Positions 16,625 to 25,306 of a stretch of DNA of 64,000 bases are shown here, one piece after another. The DNA is from Streptomyces sp. CHD11 (GTDB taxonomy: Bacteria; Actinomycetota; Actinomycetes; Streptomycetales; Streptomycetaceae), in NCBI RefSeq assembly GCF_018638295.1, contig NZ_JABTTS010000019.1, positions 49,628 to 113,627 on the forward strand, given 5' to 3'. The notes beneath the pieces were generated by a model. It was not told the DNA's origin and searched no databases. It worked only from the letters and a program-made list of their open reading frames with translations. Position numbers and translations under genes: made by a program. The stretch's first letter is position 1, and each line of letters begins with the position of its first letter.

Positions 16625-18283
16625 CTACTTCTGGGACTTGCCGCGCTTGGGCTTCTTGGCGCCCTTGCCCGGGGCGTTCGCCTTGGTCTTCGGCTTGCCG
16701 CCCTTCGCCTTGCCGGCGTTCTTGGCCGCAGCCTTCTTGGCCTTCTCCTTCTTCGCGGCCTTGCGTGCCGCCTTCTCGGCCTCGGCCTTCCGCTGAAGGG
16801 GGACCAGCTTCGCGGTCGCCTCGGCGGCGCTCCTCCCGACCTGGGGCAGGACGCTCTGGTAGATGTCCCGAGTGATCCGGGTATCACTGTGACCGAGGGT
16901 GTCCGACACGATCTTGATGTCGATGTCAGCGGCGAGCATCAGGGTGGCGGCGCCGTGGCGGAGGTCGTGCAGACGGATCGGCGGAAGTCCGGATGCGGCG
17001 ACGAGACGCTCGAAGAGATCGGTCACCTTGCCCGGGTGGAGCCAGGACCCGTCCTCCTGGGTGAAGACGTGCCCCGTCTCGACCCAGGCGGCGCCCCACT
17101 CCTGGCGGTCGGCCTCCTGCCGCGCACGGTGCCGCTTCAGGACGTCCACGGTGTCGTCGTCGAGCGCGACCACGCGATACCCGCTGTCCGTCTTGGGACC
17201 GGACGCCTCGACCCCCCAGCCGTCCTGCACGAGTTGGGAGGAGACGGTCAGGGCGTGCGTGTCGAAGTTCGTCTCCGACCACGGCTGCCCGCACGCCTCG
17301 CCACGGCGCAGGCCGCGGAAGGCGATCAGGTGCCACATCGCGTACAGCCGGTCTTCGGCGACGAAGTCGAGGAACGCGCCTGTCTGCTGCGGCGTCCAGA
17401 CCATCACCGGCGACGGCTTCTCGCCCGTCTGCTCCCACTTGGCGACCCGCTCGTCCGTCCACACGAGCGCCTTCGGCTTGCGCACGGGATCGATCTCGAC
17501 GTGGGCGGCGGGGTTGAAGGTGATGATCTGCTGCCCGATCGCGTCGTTCAGGGCCGCACGGAGGGTGGCCTTGACGTGCTGGCGCGTGGCGGGACCGGTG
17601 ACGCGGCGGAAGGGCGGCATCTCATCGATCGCGGTCTTCATCGTCTTCCGGCGGGCGCGATTCTCCCCGCCCTTCCACGGTATGGTCGCCAACTCGTCGA
17701 GTGCGGCGCGCCGTTGAGCGTTGTCCTCCAGGATCTGGGCGTTGGCGTCGCGGATGTCGGTGAACATCTCGCTGAGGTGGCTCACGCGGAGCCGGTCCAG
17801 TCGGCGGCTTCCGATGCGAGGCTTCAGGTGCACGCGGATGTCGGTCTCGTAGCGGTTGAGACCGGACTTGCGTATGCGCTTGCCGGCCAGCCACCGGTCG
17901 AGCCACTCGGCCACGGTCAGGCTGCCGAGGAGGTCCTGGCCGGAGTTGAGACGCCGCCTCGTCTCCTCGACCTCGGGCAGAGGTGACCGCTCGCGGCTGA
18001 CCTCGGCCAGCATCTCGGCGATGAGTTCGGTGCCCTCGGGGTCGTCCGACTCGGCCAGCCCGAGGAGGGCGCGCACGTGGTCGAGGTCGGCCTGGGCCGC
18101 CTTCAGGCTGCTGTACCCGCCTCGGGCGAAGGAGCGCCGACTGCCGTCCTCGCGGGGCGAGAGCTCCTGGCGTACGGAGTAGGTGCAGTGGTTTCTGCTG
18201 TTGCGCTTGGGGCAGGAGGTGCCGAGTTCCTTGCCGGTCTTCGGGTCGCGGCAGGAGCAGCGGCGGTAGGTGGAACCCTTCAA
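16625..18283 (-). CDS. int: Tyrosine recombinase integrase
   Basis: Site-specific recombinase of 552 aa. The N-terminus has a Cys/basic motif (YRRCSCRDP...GTSCPKR) typical of actinobacterial element integrases, followed by a SAM-like core-binding domain (about 115-260). The catalytic domain shows Arg in FRGLRRGEACG, then HDLRHGA (H-x-x-R), LGHSDTRITRDIYQ (His and nucleophile Tyr). The last ~50 residues are Lys/Ala-rich. The TTG start at 18283 overlaps the stop of the repressor gene (TTGA), with GAGGAG upstream, so the two are probably translationally coupled. The gene ends ~125 bp from attL, the usual position. Confidence 0.95.
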   Translation of the reverse strand: MKGSTYRRCSCRDPKTGKELGTSCPKRNSRNHCTYSVRQELSPREDGSRRSFARGGYSSLKAAQADLDHVRALLGLAESDDPEGTELIAEMLAEVSRERSPLPEVEETRRRLNSGQDLLGSLTVAEWLDRWLAGKRIRKSGLNRYETDIRVHLKPRIGSRRLDRLRVSHLSEMFTDIRDANAQILEDNAQRRAALDELATIPWKGGENRARRKTMKTAIDEMPPFRRVTGPATRQHVKATLRAALNDAIGQQIITFNPAAHVEIDPVRKPKALVWTDERVAKWEQTGEKPSPVMVWTPQQTGAFLDFVAEDRLYAMWHLIAFRGLRRGEACGQPWSETNFDTHALTVSSQLVQDGWGVEASGPKTDSGYRVVALDDDTVDVLKRHRARQEADRQEWGAAWVETGHVFTQEDGSWLHPGKVTDLFERLVAASGLPPIRLHDLRHGAATLMLAADIDIKIVSDTLGHSDTRITRDIYQSVLPQVGRSAAEATAKLVPLQRKAEAEKAARKAAKKEKAKKAAAKNAGKAKGGKPKTKANAPGKGAKKPKRGKSQK

Positions 18284-18981
18284 AGATCATTCTCCTCGGT
18301 GGTATCGGGATCGCCCCCGGATGAGTCGATCGCGGTGGCCACATCGGGCCACAAGGACGGGGGCGTGACGCCCTCTTGCCGGATGAAGGCGCGGATTCTG
18401 CGCAAGCTGCTGGCGGCGTCGTCGGCTGTCTCGGCGGCACGGGCCTGAGAGCGGAGGGCCTCGGCTTTACGGTCGGCGTTCGGGGCGGTCTCGGCGTGGT
18501 AGCGCGCGTGGTCCTCGTCGCGGCGCGCCTTCCGTAGTTGCTCCTCGGCAGCGTGGTGGGCGCGGAAGTAGCGGAGCATGTCGTCGTCCGTGCCGAGGTC
18601 GGTCTCCTCCCCGGTGAAGCGGCGCAGCGCGTCCAGCGAAGTGGTGGGGTGCTGAAGCGGGAGTCGCTGCACGTCGTCGACGTAGCCGACCGGGTAGACG
18701 AGGCAGATGGGCGGGGTGTTGAGCGCTTCGGCCAGGACGATGACGTCGACCAAGGGCAGGTTGGAGCGGCGTCCGGACTCCATGTTGGCGATGACGTTGC
18801 GGGGGATCGGGTGGCCGATCTCCTCGCACTTGTCGGCCAAGTCCTGTGCACTCCAACCCAGTTCCTTCCGTCGTCTGCGGACTTCGGCGGCCACGGTGGC
18901 CATGACCTGATCCACCCACTCCGGGACGTCGTCCTCGTCGTCGACCTTCTTGGATCCAGGATCGCTACGGCGTTGTGTCAT
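18280..18981 (-). CDS. XRE-family regulator, probable element repressor
   Basis: Protein of 233 aa with a helix-turn-helix domain at about residues 25-85 (RRRRKELGWSAQDLADKCEEIG...MESGRRSNLPLVDVIVLAEAL). The rest is charged and probably helical, with a likely coiled coil around 140-195. It is encoded upstream of, and overlapping, the integrase, and divergent from the Xis-like gene. An inverted repeat covers its own start codon, so autorepression and control of excision are likely. The ATG has little leader, and the mRNA may be leaderless. Confidence 0.85.
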   Translation of the reverse strand: MTQRRSDPGSKKVDDEDDVPEWVDQVMATVAAEVRRRRKELGWSAQDLADKCEEIGHPIPRNVIANMESGRRSNLPLVDVIVLAEALNTPPICLVYPVGYVDDVQRLPLQHPTTSLDALRRFTGEETDLGTDDDMLRYFRAHHAAEEQLRKARRDEDHARYHAETAPNADRKAEALRSQARAAETADDAASSLRRIRAFIRQEGVTPPSLWPDVATAIDSSGGDPDTTEENDL

Positions 18982-18990
18982 TTAGACACA
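18974..18990. promoter_or_regulatory. Candidate operator at the int/xis divergent promoter
   Basis: Perfect inverted repeat TGTGTC-N5-GACACA. It overlaps the start codon of the XRE gene and lies 43 bp before the Xis-like gene. It is a good candidate binding site for the XRE repressor; binding is inferred. Confidence 0.55.
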
Positions 18991-19033
18991 GTAGCTCGCT
19001 TAGCGTTGATTCCAAGACCTGGAGACGGACGCG

Positions 19034-19306
19034 ATGGGCGCGTTCGCCGTGGGCTCAGTCATGGATGGAGCACGCATGCGCGAGAAGGAAGAGGCCGGCC
19101 GAGCGAAGGGGATGAGCCGCGAGGAGCTCCTTGAGCTTCCCGCAGCCGTTGACCTGGAGACGGGCAATCGGGCGCTGGGGCTGGGGAGGAGCAAGGGGTA
19201 CGAGCTCGCCAAGCGTGGCCAGTACCCGTGCAAGGTGCTCCGTCTCGGAAACGCCTACCGGGTGGTGACCGCAGACTTGTTGGCCCTGCTGGGGCTGGCA
19301 GCGTGA
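19034..19306 (+). CDS. Xis-like helix-turn-helix protein
   Basis: Small protein of 90 aa. The C-terminal ~55 residues fit the MerR/excisionase-type winged helix (DLETGNRALGLGRSKGYELAKRG, then CKVLRLGNAYRVVTADLLALLGL). In actinobacterial elements such a gene beside integrase acts as recombination directionality factor or activator. ATG 19034 has GGAGACGG nine bases upstream; the later ATGs at 19061 and 19076 are alternatives and would leave the domain intact. Confidence 0.75.
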   Translation: MGAFAVGSVMDGARMREKEEAGRAKGMSREELLELPAAVDLETGNRALGLGRSKGYELAKRGQYPCKVLRLGNAYRVVTADLLALLGLAA

Positions 19307-19429
19307 AGCGCCTGACGCGTAGCAGATGGTTCTGCGCTGAGCTGACACAGAAATGCTGGACTGTGGCACGGCGTGGACGTACTGTCCGTGGTCGCTCGCG
19401 GTGCCGAGAGACCCGCGAGAAGAGGGGGA

Positions 19430-19455
19430 GCCTCCGGCGGTGCAACGCCGGAGGC
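19430..19455 (+). terminator. Hairpin after the Xis-like gene
   Basis: Perfect 10-bp stem GCCTCCGGCG/CGCCGGAGGC with a 6-nt loop, between the Xis-like and DUF3631 genes. It could be a terminator or a leader structure. The rest of the 19307-19539 gap shows no gene. Confidence 0.5.
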
Positions 19456-19539
19456 CCCGAGACTCCCCAGCAATCCCGTGAGAACCGACCCGGCGGCAGG
19501 GGTGTGCAAACCCGAAACCGTCAGACGAGGAGCCGCCCA

Positions 19540-20841
19540 GTGCAACCCGAGAACCCCGAGTCCTATTCCGCCCCCGCACGAGCGGCCTGGCCCGCCACAG
19601 CCATCCCCGGCCGGCCCGGCGCCCACCTGAGTCCCGCGCAGGCCGACGGCAGGGTGGACCCGAGCGACGGTACGGCCGATGACAGCGCCAACGAGGCGGA
19701 CCCGGCGATCGGCCTGGAGGCCATGCCCGACGCTGAGCCGACGGTCGGCTCGAAGGCTCTGGACGAGCTGCGCTCGCAGATAGCCCGGTTCGTGATCCCG
19801 CCCTCCTCTGAGGCACTGGACGCGATCACTCTGTGGGTGGCAGCGACACATCTCCAGCCGGCGTGGCAGCACGCCCCTCGGTTGGCAGTGGTGGGGCCAG
19901 CGAAGCGCTGCGGCAAGTCGCGGTTGCTGGACGTGCTGACCGAGACGGTCCACGAGCCCATGCTCACCATCAACACCACACCGGCGGCCATCTTCCGCTC
20001 GATCCACGAGGACGAGCCGCCGACGTTGCTGGTGGACGAGGCCGACACCATCTTCGGCCCCAAGGTCGCGGAGAAGAACGAGGAGACGCGCGGCCTGCTC
20101 AACGCCGGCCATCAGCGGGGGCGGTACGTCACCCGGGTCGTCGGCAATGATCACACCCCGCACAAGTTCGCCACCTTCGCGATGGCGGCCATCGCGGGAA
20201 TCGGGGACTTGCCGGACACGGTCATGGACCGGTCGGTGGTCATCCGAATGCGGCGCCGGGCCGAGGGTGAGAAGGTCAAGCCCTTCCGCTCCCGCCGGGA
20301 CATCCCGGCCCTGCACGAGCTGCGCGACCGCATCCACGCACTGGCCAGGCCGCTGCTGGAAGACGCCGCGAACCTGGAGCCGAACATGCCGGTCGAAGAC
20401 CGCGCCGCCGACACATGGGAGCCCTTGGTGATCGTCGCTGACCTGGCGGGTGGTCGCTGGCCCCGGCTGGCGCGGATCGCCTGCGCGCGGATGGTCGCTG
20501 CCGAGGTGGCGGCAGAAGAGGACCACCCCAGTGGGGCGCGCATCCTCGCCGACATCCGTCGGGTCTTCTTCGCCCAGAGGGAGGCGGACAGCCTCTCCAC
20601 CGAGGATCTTCTGCACTACCTGAACGCGGACGCCGAAGCCCCGTGGGGAGAGCGAGGGCGCTACGGCCTGACCGCCCGCGAACTCGGCGCGATGCTGCGC
20701 GATTACGACATCCGGCCCGGCAATGTACGCATGGCCGACCGGTCTCAGCGCAAGGGCTACATGCGCCACAAGTTCCTCGACGCGTGGCGGCGGTACTGTC
20801 CGGCCGTCCACCCAGTCGACGCCCGTCGCAGCGAGAGCTGA
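19540..20841 (+). CDS. DUF3631-type P-loop ATPase (putative replication helicase)
   Basis: Protein of 433 aa. A Walker A-like GPAKRCGKSR at about 118-127 and Walker B TLLVDEADTIFG at about 163-174 mark a P-loop ATPase. The DUF3631 signature extends through GDLPDTVMDRSVVIRMRRR to a C-terminal helical domain with RGRYGLTARELGAML and YMRHKF. Such proteins are common in the replication module of actinobacterial integrated elements, often as the helicase part of primase-helicases. The first ~80 residues are low complexity. GTG 19540 is supported by GAGGAG seven bases upstream; longer in-frame starts have no such site. Confidence 0.78.
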   Translation: MQPENPESYSAPARAAWPATAIPGRPGAHLSPAQADGRVDPSDGTADDSANEADPAIGLEAMPDAEPTVGSKALDELRSQIARFVIPPSSEALDAITLWVAATHLQPAWQHAPRLAVVGPAKRCGKSRLLDVLTETVHEPMLTINTTPAAIFRSIHEDEPPTLLVDEADTIFGPKVAEKNEETRGLLNAGHQRGRYVTRVVGNDHTPHKFATFAMAAIAGIGDLPDTVMDRSVVIRMRRRAEGEKVKPFRSRRDIPALHELRDRIHALARPLLEDAANLEPNMPVEDRAADTWEPLVIVADLAGGRWPRLARIACARMVAAEVAAEEDHPSGARILADIRRVFFAQREADSLSTEDLLHYLNADAEAPWGERGRYGLTARELGAMLRDYDIRPGNVRMADRSQRKGYMRHKFLDAWRRYCPAVHPVDARRSES

Positions 20842-21252
20842 TCCGCGGCTCCTGGTTGCCGTACTTACCGTCCCTGCCGTGATCTCGCAGGTCAGACAGC
20901 GCACCGGCAAGACGTCAGCCAGGGGCAAGACGGCAACGCAGGCGTTTCCAGGCGTGATGCCCGCCGGAGACGTTGCCGAAATCCGTCTTGCCACGTCCCA
21001 GGCGTCCATGCCGTATCGCCGCAGCTCACAGCCCTGCCTACCGGGACGGACAGTGCTGCGCAGCCGTCCCTTCAGGGGACACACCGATCCAAGCAAGGCC
21101 CGTCCCGAAGGCACCGCGTTCTTGTCCCGACTCGGGACGCCAGCACCCGCCGGGACGGCACATCAGGAGAGCTGCCGTCCCGCCCTGACCTGCACGTGCA
21201 ACGGCCGAGACGGCAAAGACGCCGCACACCACTACCCCCAGGAGCCCTCCGC
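20842..21252. repeat. Non-coding region rich in GTCCC/GGGAC elements
   Basis: This 411-bp gap has no good gene. It contains ten GTCCC/GGGAC pentamers, eight of them within 21043-21181. One pair forms a perfect 15-bp palindrome (21124-21138, GTCCCGA-C-TCGGGAC). Another forms a 10-bp stem with a 12-nt loop (21151-21160 with 21173-21182). Clustered short iterations between an ATPase gene and mobilization genes suggest a replication origin or a regulator-binding array; this is inference. Confidence 0.5.
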
Positions 21253-22104
21253 TTGACCACTCCGCCCCTCACGCAAGCCCCACAGCCGCACGATGAAGTC
21301 CCCAGCGAAGGGCGACCGAACAGGAAGGCTGACGCCGAGCAGTTCGCGCTCGGCGCGGCCGGCATCGTCATCGTCGCCCTGACCGCCGGAGCGTTCTGGC
21401 TCTCCTACGCGCACCTGGCTGACGTCGCCGGCCAGCACGGGCTCGGGGCGTCGCCCATTCGCCGCTGGGCCTGGCCCGCCACCCTGGACGCGTTCATCGT
21501 CGCGGGCGAACTGCTCATGCTGCGCGCGGCACTGCGCCGCGTCACGGACCCGTGGGCGATCGCCGTGACCGCCGTCGGATCGGTCGGCTCCATAGCGCTG
21601 AACGTCGCCGGGGTCAGCGGCACGGGCACCGCCCACACTGTCCCGTTCCTCGACTACGTGGTCGCCGCCGTCCCTCCGGCCGCCGCGATGGTCGCCTTCG
21701 GCGTCCTCATGCGACAGATCCACCAGCTCGTCGCACCGTCCGACGACTCTCCGAACACCGGTTCCGTACAGACGCCGGAGCAAGCGGTCGGCGACTTCAG
21801 TCACAGCCACCTGCCAGACGCCGCTTCTGCCGGTTCACGAGCCGCCGGCGGTGAGCGGACGGAACCCGCGGCACAGGTTCCGGAGGGCAAACCGAGCGGT
21901 GGCCGTCCGGCGAAGGCGACCATCGCGGAGCTGGCGGATATCGGCCGGGCCGCCGGTCACCAGCACGGCAAACTCACCCGCGGCCTGCTCCGAGCGGCAG
22001 TGAAGGACCGGGACCTGACGATCGGCAGTGAGCGGCAGACCGAGGTGATGGAACTGCTTCGGCCGGAACTAGAAGCCGCCGGGATCGAGGTCTCCAAGCG
22101 CTGA
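21253..22104 (+). CDS. DUF2637 membrane protein (Spd-like)
   Basis: Protein of 283 aa with about four transmembrane helices between residues 30 and 160 (segments starting FALGAAGIVIVALTAG, WPATLDAFIVAGELLML, AIAVTAVGSVGSIALNV and VVAAVPPAAAMVAFGV), followed by a soluble C-terminal tail with a possible helix-turn-helix (residues ~215-280). DUF2637 proteins occur in actinobacterial plasmids and integrated elements, where Spd proteins are linked to intramycelial spreading. The start is TTG 21253, with GGAG at 21241-21244. A strong hairpin follows the stop. Confidence 0.8.
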   Translation: MTTPPLTQAPQPHDEVPSEGRPNRKADAEQFALGAAGIVIVALTAGAFWLSYAHLADVAGQHGLGASPIRRWAWPATLDAFIVAGELLMLRAALRRVTDPWAIAVTAVGSVGSIALNVAGVSGTGTAHTVPFLDYVVAAVPPAAAMVAFGVLMRQIHQLVAPSDDSPNTGSVQTPEQAVGDFSHSHLPDAASAGSRAAGGERTEPAAQVPEGKPSGGRPAKATIAELADIGRAAGHQHGKLTRGLLRAAVKDRDLTIGSERQTEVMELLRPELEAAGIEVSKR

Positions 22105-22111
22105 CCGCCGC

Positions 22112-22150
22112 CTGCTCGGGTGACCGGAACCCTTCCGGTCACCCGAGCAG
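22112..22150. other. 18-bp hairpin, terminator or oriT candidate
   Basis: A perfect 18-bp inverted repeat (22112-22129 with 22133-22150) with a 3-nt loop lies 8 bp after the DUF2637 stop and ~100 bp before mobC. It could be a bidirectional terminator or part of the transfer origin, which usually lies just upstream of mobC/relaxase genes. Confidence 0.55.
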
Positions 22151-22253
22151 ACGGCCAACCGCCCAGCCAATCTCCACACCCTGTGGACAGCACGACGACC
22201 TTGCCGGGCAGGCATCCCCGCTCAGCCTGCCGGCCGTACCTGGAGCAGCTTTC

Positions 22254-22994
22254 TTGACGCACGACGAGCACCCGCCTGAAGACACGGACGCTGAGACACC
22301 TGGGTCGTCGCACTCCCCAACGCTGCTGGGACGTCTGCGGCGGGCGTTCGGACGGACGGCCCCTGGCGGAGCCAGTAGTACCCCGAGTCCGACTCAAGGT
22401 CGGTCTTCGGGGGTCTCCGCCCCGGGGGCGGCGGAGACGGCCCGGCACCAGGGGGCGCCGAACCGTGAGGTCGAGGCCGAGGGCGGCCGCGACCTGGACA
22501 CGCTTCACACCGCACAGCGCGAGATCCTCCGCCCCATTCGCGATGCCACGACCGCTGCCGGCGAGCCCGTCGTGAAGAGCGTGCAGCCTACGATCCGCCG
22601 CTTCACCGGTGACAAACGTGACCAGCGCATCGGCCCTCTGCGCTTCACCGTCGACGAGCTCTCCGCACTTGAGGTAGCTACCGCCGAGCACGGCTACAAG
22701 GGCGAGGGCGGCTTCGCTGCCGACGTGGTCGTCGCCTTCATCAGCGGACGGTTCACCGCAAACTTGCCCCTCTCCGAGGACCGTCGCCGCACCCAGCACT
22801 TCCGCGCCCAGGTGCTGCGCCAGCTCAACCGCATCGGCGTGAACATCAACCAGATCGCTCGTGCCTTGAACAGCGACCTCACCCCACCCGACATCCGCCA
22901 GCACCTCGTTGAACTCCAGATGCTGCTGGAGCTGATCGCCGAGACCCTGCGCGACCCCGCCGGCCCGGTGGAAGGGGAGGAAGCAGCCGCATGA
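22254..22994 (+). CDS. mobC: MobC-like relaxosome accessory protein
   Basis: Protein of 246 aa. The N-terminal ~110 residues are polar and poorly conserved. The C-terminal half has the MobC pattern: FTVDELSALEVATAEHGYKG (ribbon-helix-helix-like) then LRQLNRIGVNINQIARALN, which helps the relaxase open oriT DNA. The TTG start at 22254 has GGAG eight bases upstream. The stop overlaps the relaxase start by 4 bp (ATGA), so the two are made together. Confidence 0.85.
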   Translation: MTHDEHPPEDTDAETPGSSHSPTLLGRLRRAFGRTAPGGASSTPSPTQGRSSGVSAPGAAETARHQGAPNREVEAEGGRDLDTLHTAQREILRPIRDATTAAGEPVVKSVQPTIRRFTGDKRDQRIGPLRFTVDELSALEVATAEHGYKGEGGFAADVVVAFISGRFTANLPLSEDRRRTQHFRAQVLRQLNRIGVNINQIARALNSDLTPPDIRQHLVELQMLLELIAETLRDPAGPVEGEEAAA

Positions 22995-24724
22995 TCGCCG
23001 CTATAAAGCCGGCCGGTTCCAACACCCGGGGACTGCTCGCCTACCTCTACGGCCCTGGCCGCCAGGACGAGCACTTGGACCCGCACATCGTCGCGGGCTT
23101 CGCGATGCTCGGCATGCCCGACCCCGGTCGCGACGAGAGTGCCACTCTGATCGAACTCGCCCGCTACCTCGATGAGCCCGTGTGCCTGCGGAACGGTGAG
23201 TTCGGGCGCAAGGTTACCGATCACGTGTGGCACTGCCCCGTGCGGGCGGCCCCTGAAGACCGCTACCTCTCCGACGTCGAGTGGGGCGAGATAGCCCGGC
23301 GCGTCGTCGAAGCCGCCGGCATCGCCCCACCCGGCGACGACCTGGCCTGCCGCTGGGTCGCCGTACGCCACGCTGACGACCACATCCATATCCTCGCCAC
23401 CACCGTCCGCGAGGACGGCCGCCGACCCAAGCTGCACGACAGCGGGGTCCGTGTCGGCGATGTCTGCCGAGAGATCGAGAAGGACTACGGACTTCGGCAG
23501 CTGAAAAAGGGGGATCGCACCGCCGGCCGCCGACCCAGCCAAGGCGAGATGCACAAGAGCGAGCGCATGGGCTGGGAGCAGACCAGCCGGCAGTGGCTCG
23601 AAGACTCGGTCCGGGCCGCCATCCCGCACGCCCGAGATGCGGAAGAGCTCCTCGCTTACCTCGAAGCTCAGGGCGTGGCCGTGAAGCTTAGGCGAGGGCC
23701 GACCGGTGATCTGCTCGGCTACGCGGTCGGTCGACCCGGTGACCTGAACAAGGCCGGAGAGCAGATCTTCCACCCAGGCGGACGGATTGCCCCCGATCTC
23801 TCACTGCCCAAGCTGGCGGCCCGCCTGGAGGGCACCGCCCCGGAAGAACACCCCACCGCCCGACGCGCCCGCCCTGACACCCCCTGGCAGCAGGCCGTCG
23901 AGGCGCTCGACACCCTCCACGTCGGTCTCGTCCGAACCGACGGCGACGGCGATACGGAATCGCAAGCCCAGGGGCACATTGCCGCCCTCGGAGAATTGCT
24001 CGAAGCCACAGTGCAAATGGCTCCCATGCCGCTGAGGGCTGACCTACGCGCCGGTGCCAGAGAGTTCGCCCGTGCTCAGCGCTCCAAAATCCGTGCCGAA
24101 GACCGCGTCGCCCACGCCGTGCGTTCTGCGGCACGCGACATCGTGCACACGGCCACAGGCCCAGACGGCAGCGCATTGGCTGCTCTGCTAGCAGCCCTCG
24201 TATGGGCCACGATCATCGCGAAGCGCTGGCACGAGGCCATGGGACACGCCCAGCAGGCGGAGGCCGCCTACCAGGCTCAGAGCCACCTCCAAGCTGCGGC
24301 GGACACGGCGGCTGCTCCGGTGCTCGCCAACCTCGGAGCTCGTAGCCCGCGAGAGGAGAACCGTCGGGTTCTTGCCCACGATGTTCGAGCGGCCGTCCCT
24401 GACCATGCGGACCGCATTCTCGGGGACGATACCTGGCCCGCCCTCGCCGCTCTCCTAGCCGATGCCGAAGCCCTCGGCCACAAGCCGCACCAACTCATTA
24501 AGGAAGCTGCTGCACAGCGAGAACTGGATACGGCACGTCAGCCGGCTCGGGTCCTCATCGCCCGCATCCAGCACACGGGCCGAAACGCCGCTCCGAATCG
24601 TGTCGCCGAAGCCGCCCGCCGACGCACCACGGTCGCCTGGAGCCGGGCGGGGGCACCACAGTCGCCGATAGAGACGAGCACTCGTGCTGAGGCTCCGGAC
24701 CGAGGCAAGTCCCCTCGTCGGTAG
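22991..24724 (+). CDS. Relaxase / mobilization nuclease
   Basis: Protein of 577 aa. The N-terminal ~250 residues are a relaxase domain with the metal-binding three-His motif RHADDHIHILA, and the N-terminus IAAIKPAGSNTRGLLAYLYGPGR is typical of actinobacterial VirD2/MobA-like relaxases. The nucleophile is probably the Tyr within YLYGPG, but I am unsure. The C-terminal half is helical and Ala/Arg/Glu-rich. It would nick oriT and lead single-stranded DNA to a recipient. It is translationally coupled to mobC. A relaxase is unlike classical Streptomyces TraB systems, which move double-stranded DNA. Confidence 0.88.
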   Translation: MIAAIKPAGSNTRGLLAYLYGPGRQDEHLDPHIVAGFAMLGMPDPGRDESATLIELARYLDEPVCLRNGEFGRKVTDHVWHCPVRAAPEDRYLSDVEWGEIARRVVEAAGIAPPGDDLACRWVAVRHADDHIHILATTVREDGRRPKLHDSGVRVGDVCREIEKDYGLRQLKKGDRTAGRRPSQGEMHKSERMGWEQTSRQWLEDSVRAAIPHARDAEELLAYLEAQGVAVKLRRGPTGDLLGYAVGRPGDLNKAGEQIFHPGGRIAPDLSLPKLAARLEGTAPEEHPTARRARPDTPWQQAVEALDTLHVGLVRTDGDGDTESQAQGHIAALGELLEATVQMAPMPLRADLRAGAREFARAQRSKIRAEDRVAHAVRSAARDIVHTATGPDGSALAALLAALVWATIIAKRWHEAMGHAQQAEAAYQAQSHLQAAADTAAAPVLANLGARSPREENRRVLAHDVRAAVPDHADRILGDDTWPALAALLADAEALGHKPHQLIKEAAAQRELDTARQPARVLIARIQHTGRNAAPNRVAEAARRRTTVAWSRAGAPQSPIETSTRAEAPDRGKSPRR

Positions 24725-24797
24725 CGGGGCGGCGAGGACTGCAGGCCGCCTGTCAGTGAGCATCGCAGTACGTCCAGTGGCCGAGAGGGAGACGCCC

Positions 24798-25239
24798 ATG
24801 GATTTCGACGAGTACAACACCGCGTATCTGCTCTACGCGCCGGCGAAGAACCCGCAAGGGTGGAATCTGGATCTGGCCGACTTCGGCCAGGCGCTCGACG
24901 ACGCCTTCCCCGAGGTCCGCTACCGACAGGAGGACGGGCACCCGGTTCGCCTGTCCTTCTGGGCGATGACGGCGGAGGGAGAGGAGTTCGACGGATTCGC
25001 CGACAATGAGTCTCGCGACACGATCGCCCTAAGCTCGACCACGGTCGACGAAACCGCCTCATTCATCCTGTGGCTTCGCGATGCGTACGTACCTGCCGGC
25101 CCCCGACCTCATCCGCTTCATCTCCGAGCTCGCCTATGAGCGGGACATCGACACCGACTGGCGCATCCCGGCCGGCGGAGACCACGAGCGGGTCGCGGAC
25201 GAGCTCAAGCAGCACCTCCAGGTTGTCGTCGGCGGCTGA
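24798..25239 (+). pseudogene. Hypothetical gene broken by a frameshift in a C run
   Basis: ATG 24798 (GAGAGGGA upstream) opens a frame encoding MDFDEYNTAYLLYAP. It stays well coding until about 25100, then gives low-complexity HPLHLRARL and stops at 25139. The frame entered by skipping one base continues as PDLIRFISELAYERDID and ends at 25239 with normal protein character. The switch lies at CCCCC (25100-25104), so one extra C, real or a sequencing error, splits a ~146-aa protein. The family is unknown to me; the sequence is acidic and soluble. Confidence 0.65.
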
Positions 25240-25306
25240 CAACGGGGGCAGCGCGGCCCGCTCAGGACGCCGGTGTGCCGGGCGGCTCGCTGCTACGGTC
25301 GCTCGC

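Noticed and set aside
20723..21256. Possible 177-codon gene across the DUF3631 3' end and the repeat region
   Set aside because: It overlaps the ATPase gene by 119 bp out of phase, has no recognisable domain, and its composition is that of non-coding GC-rich DNA.
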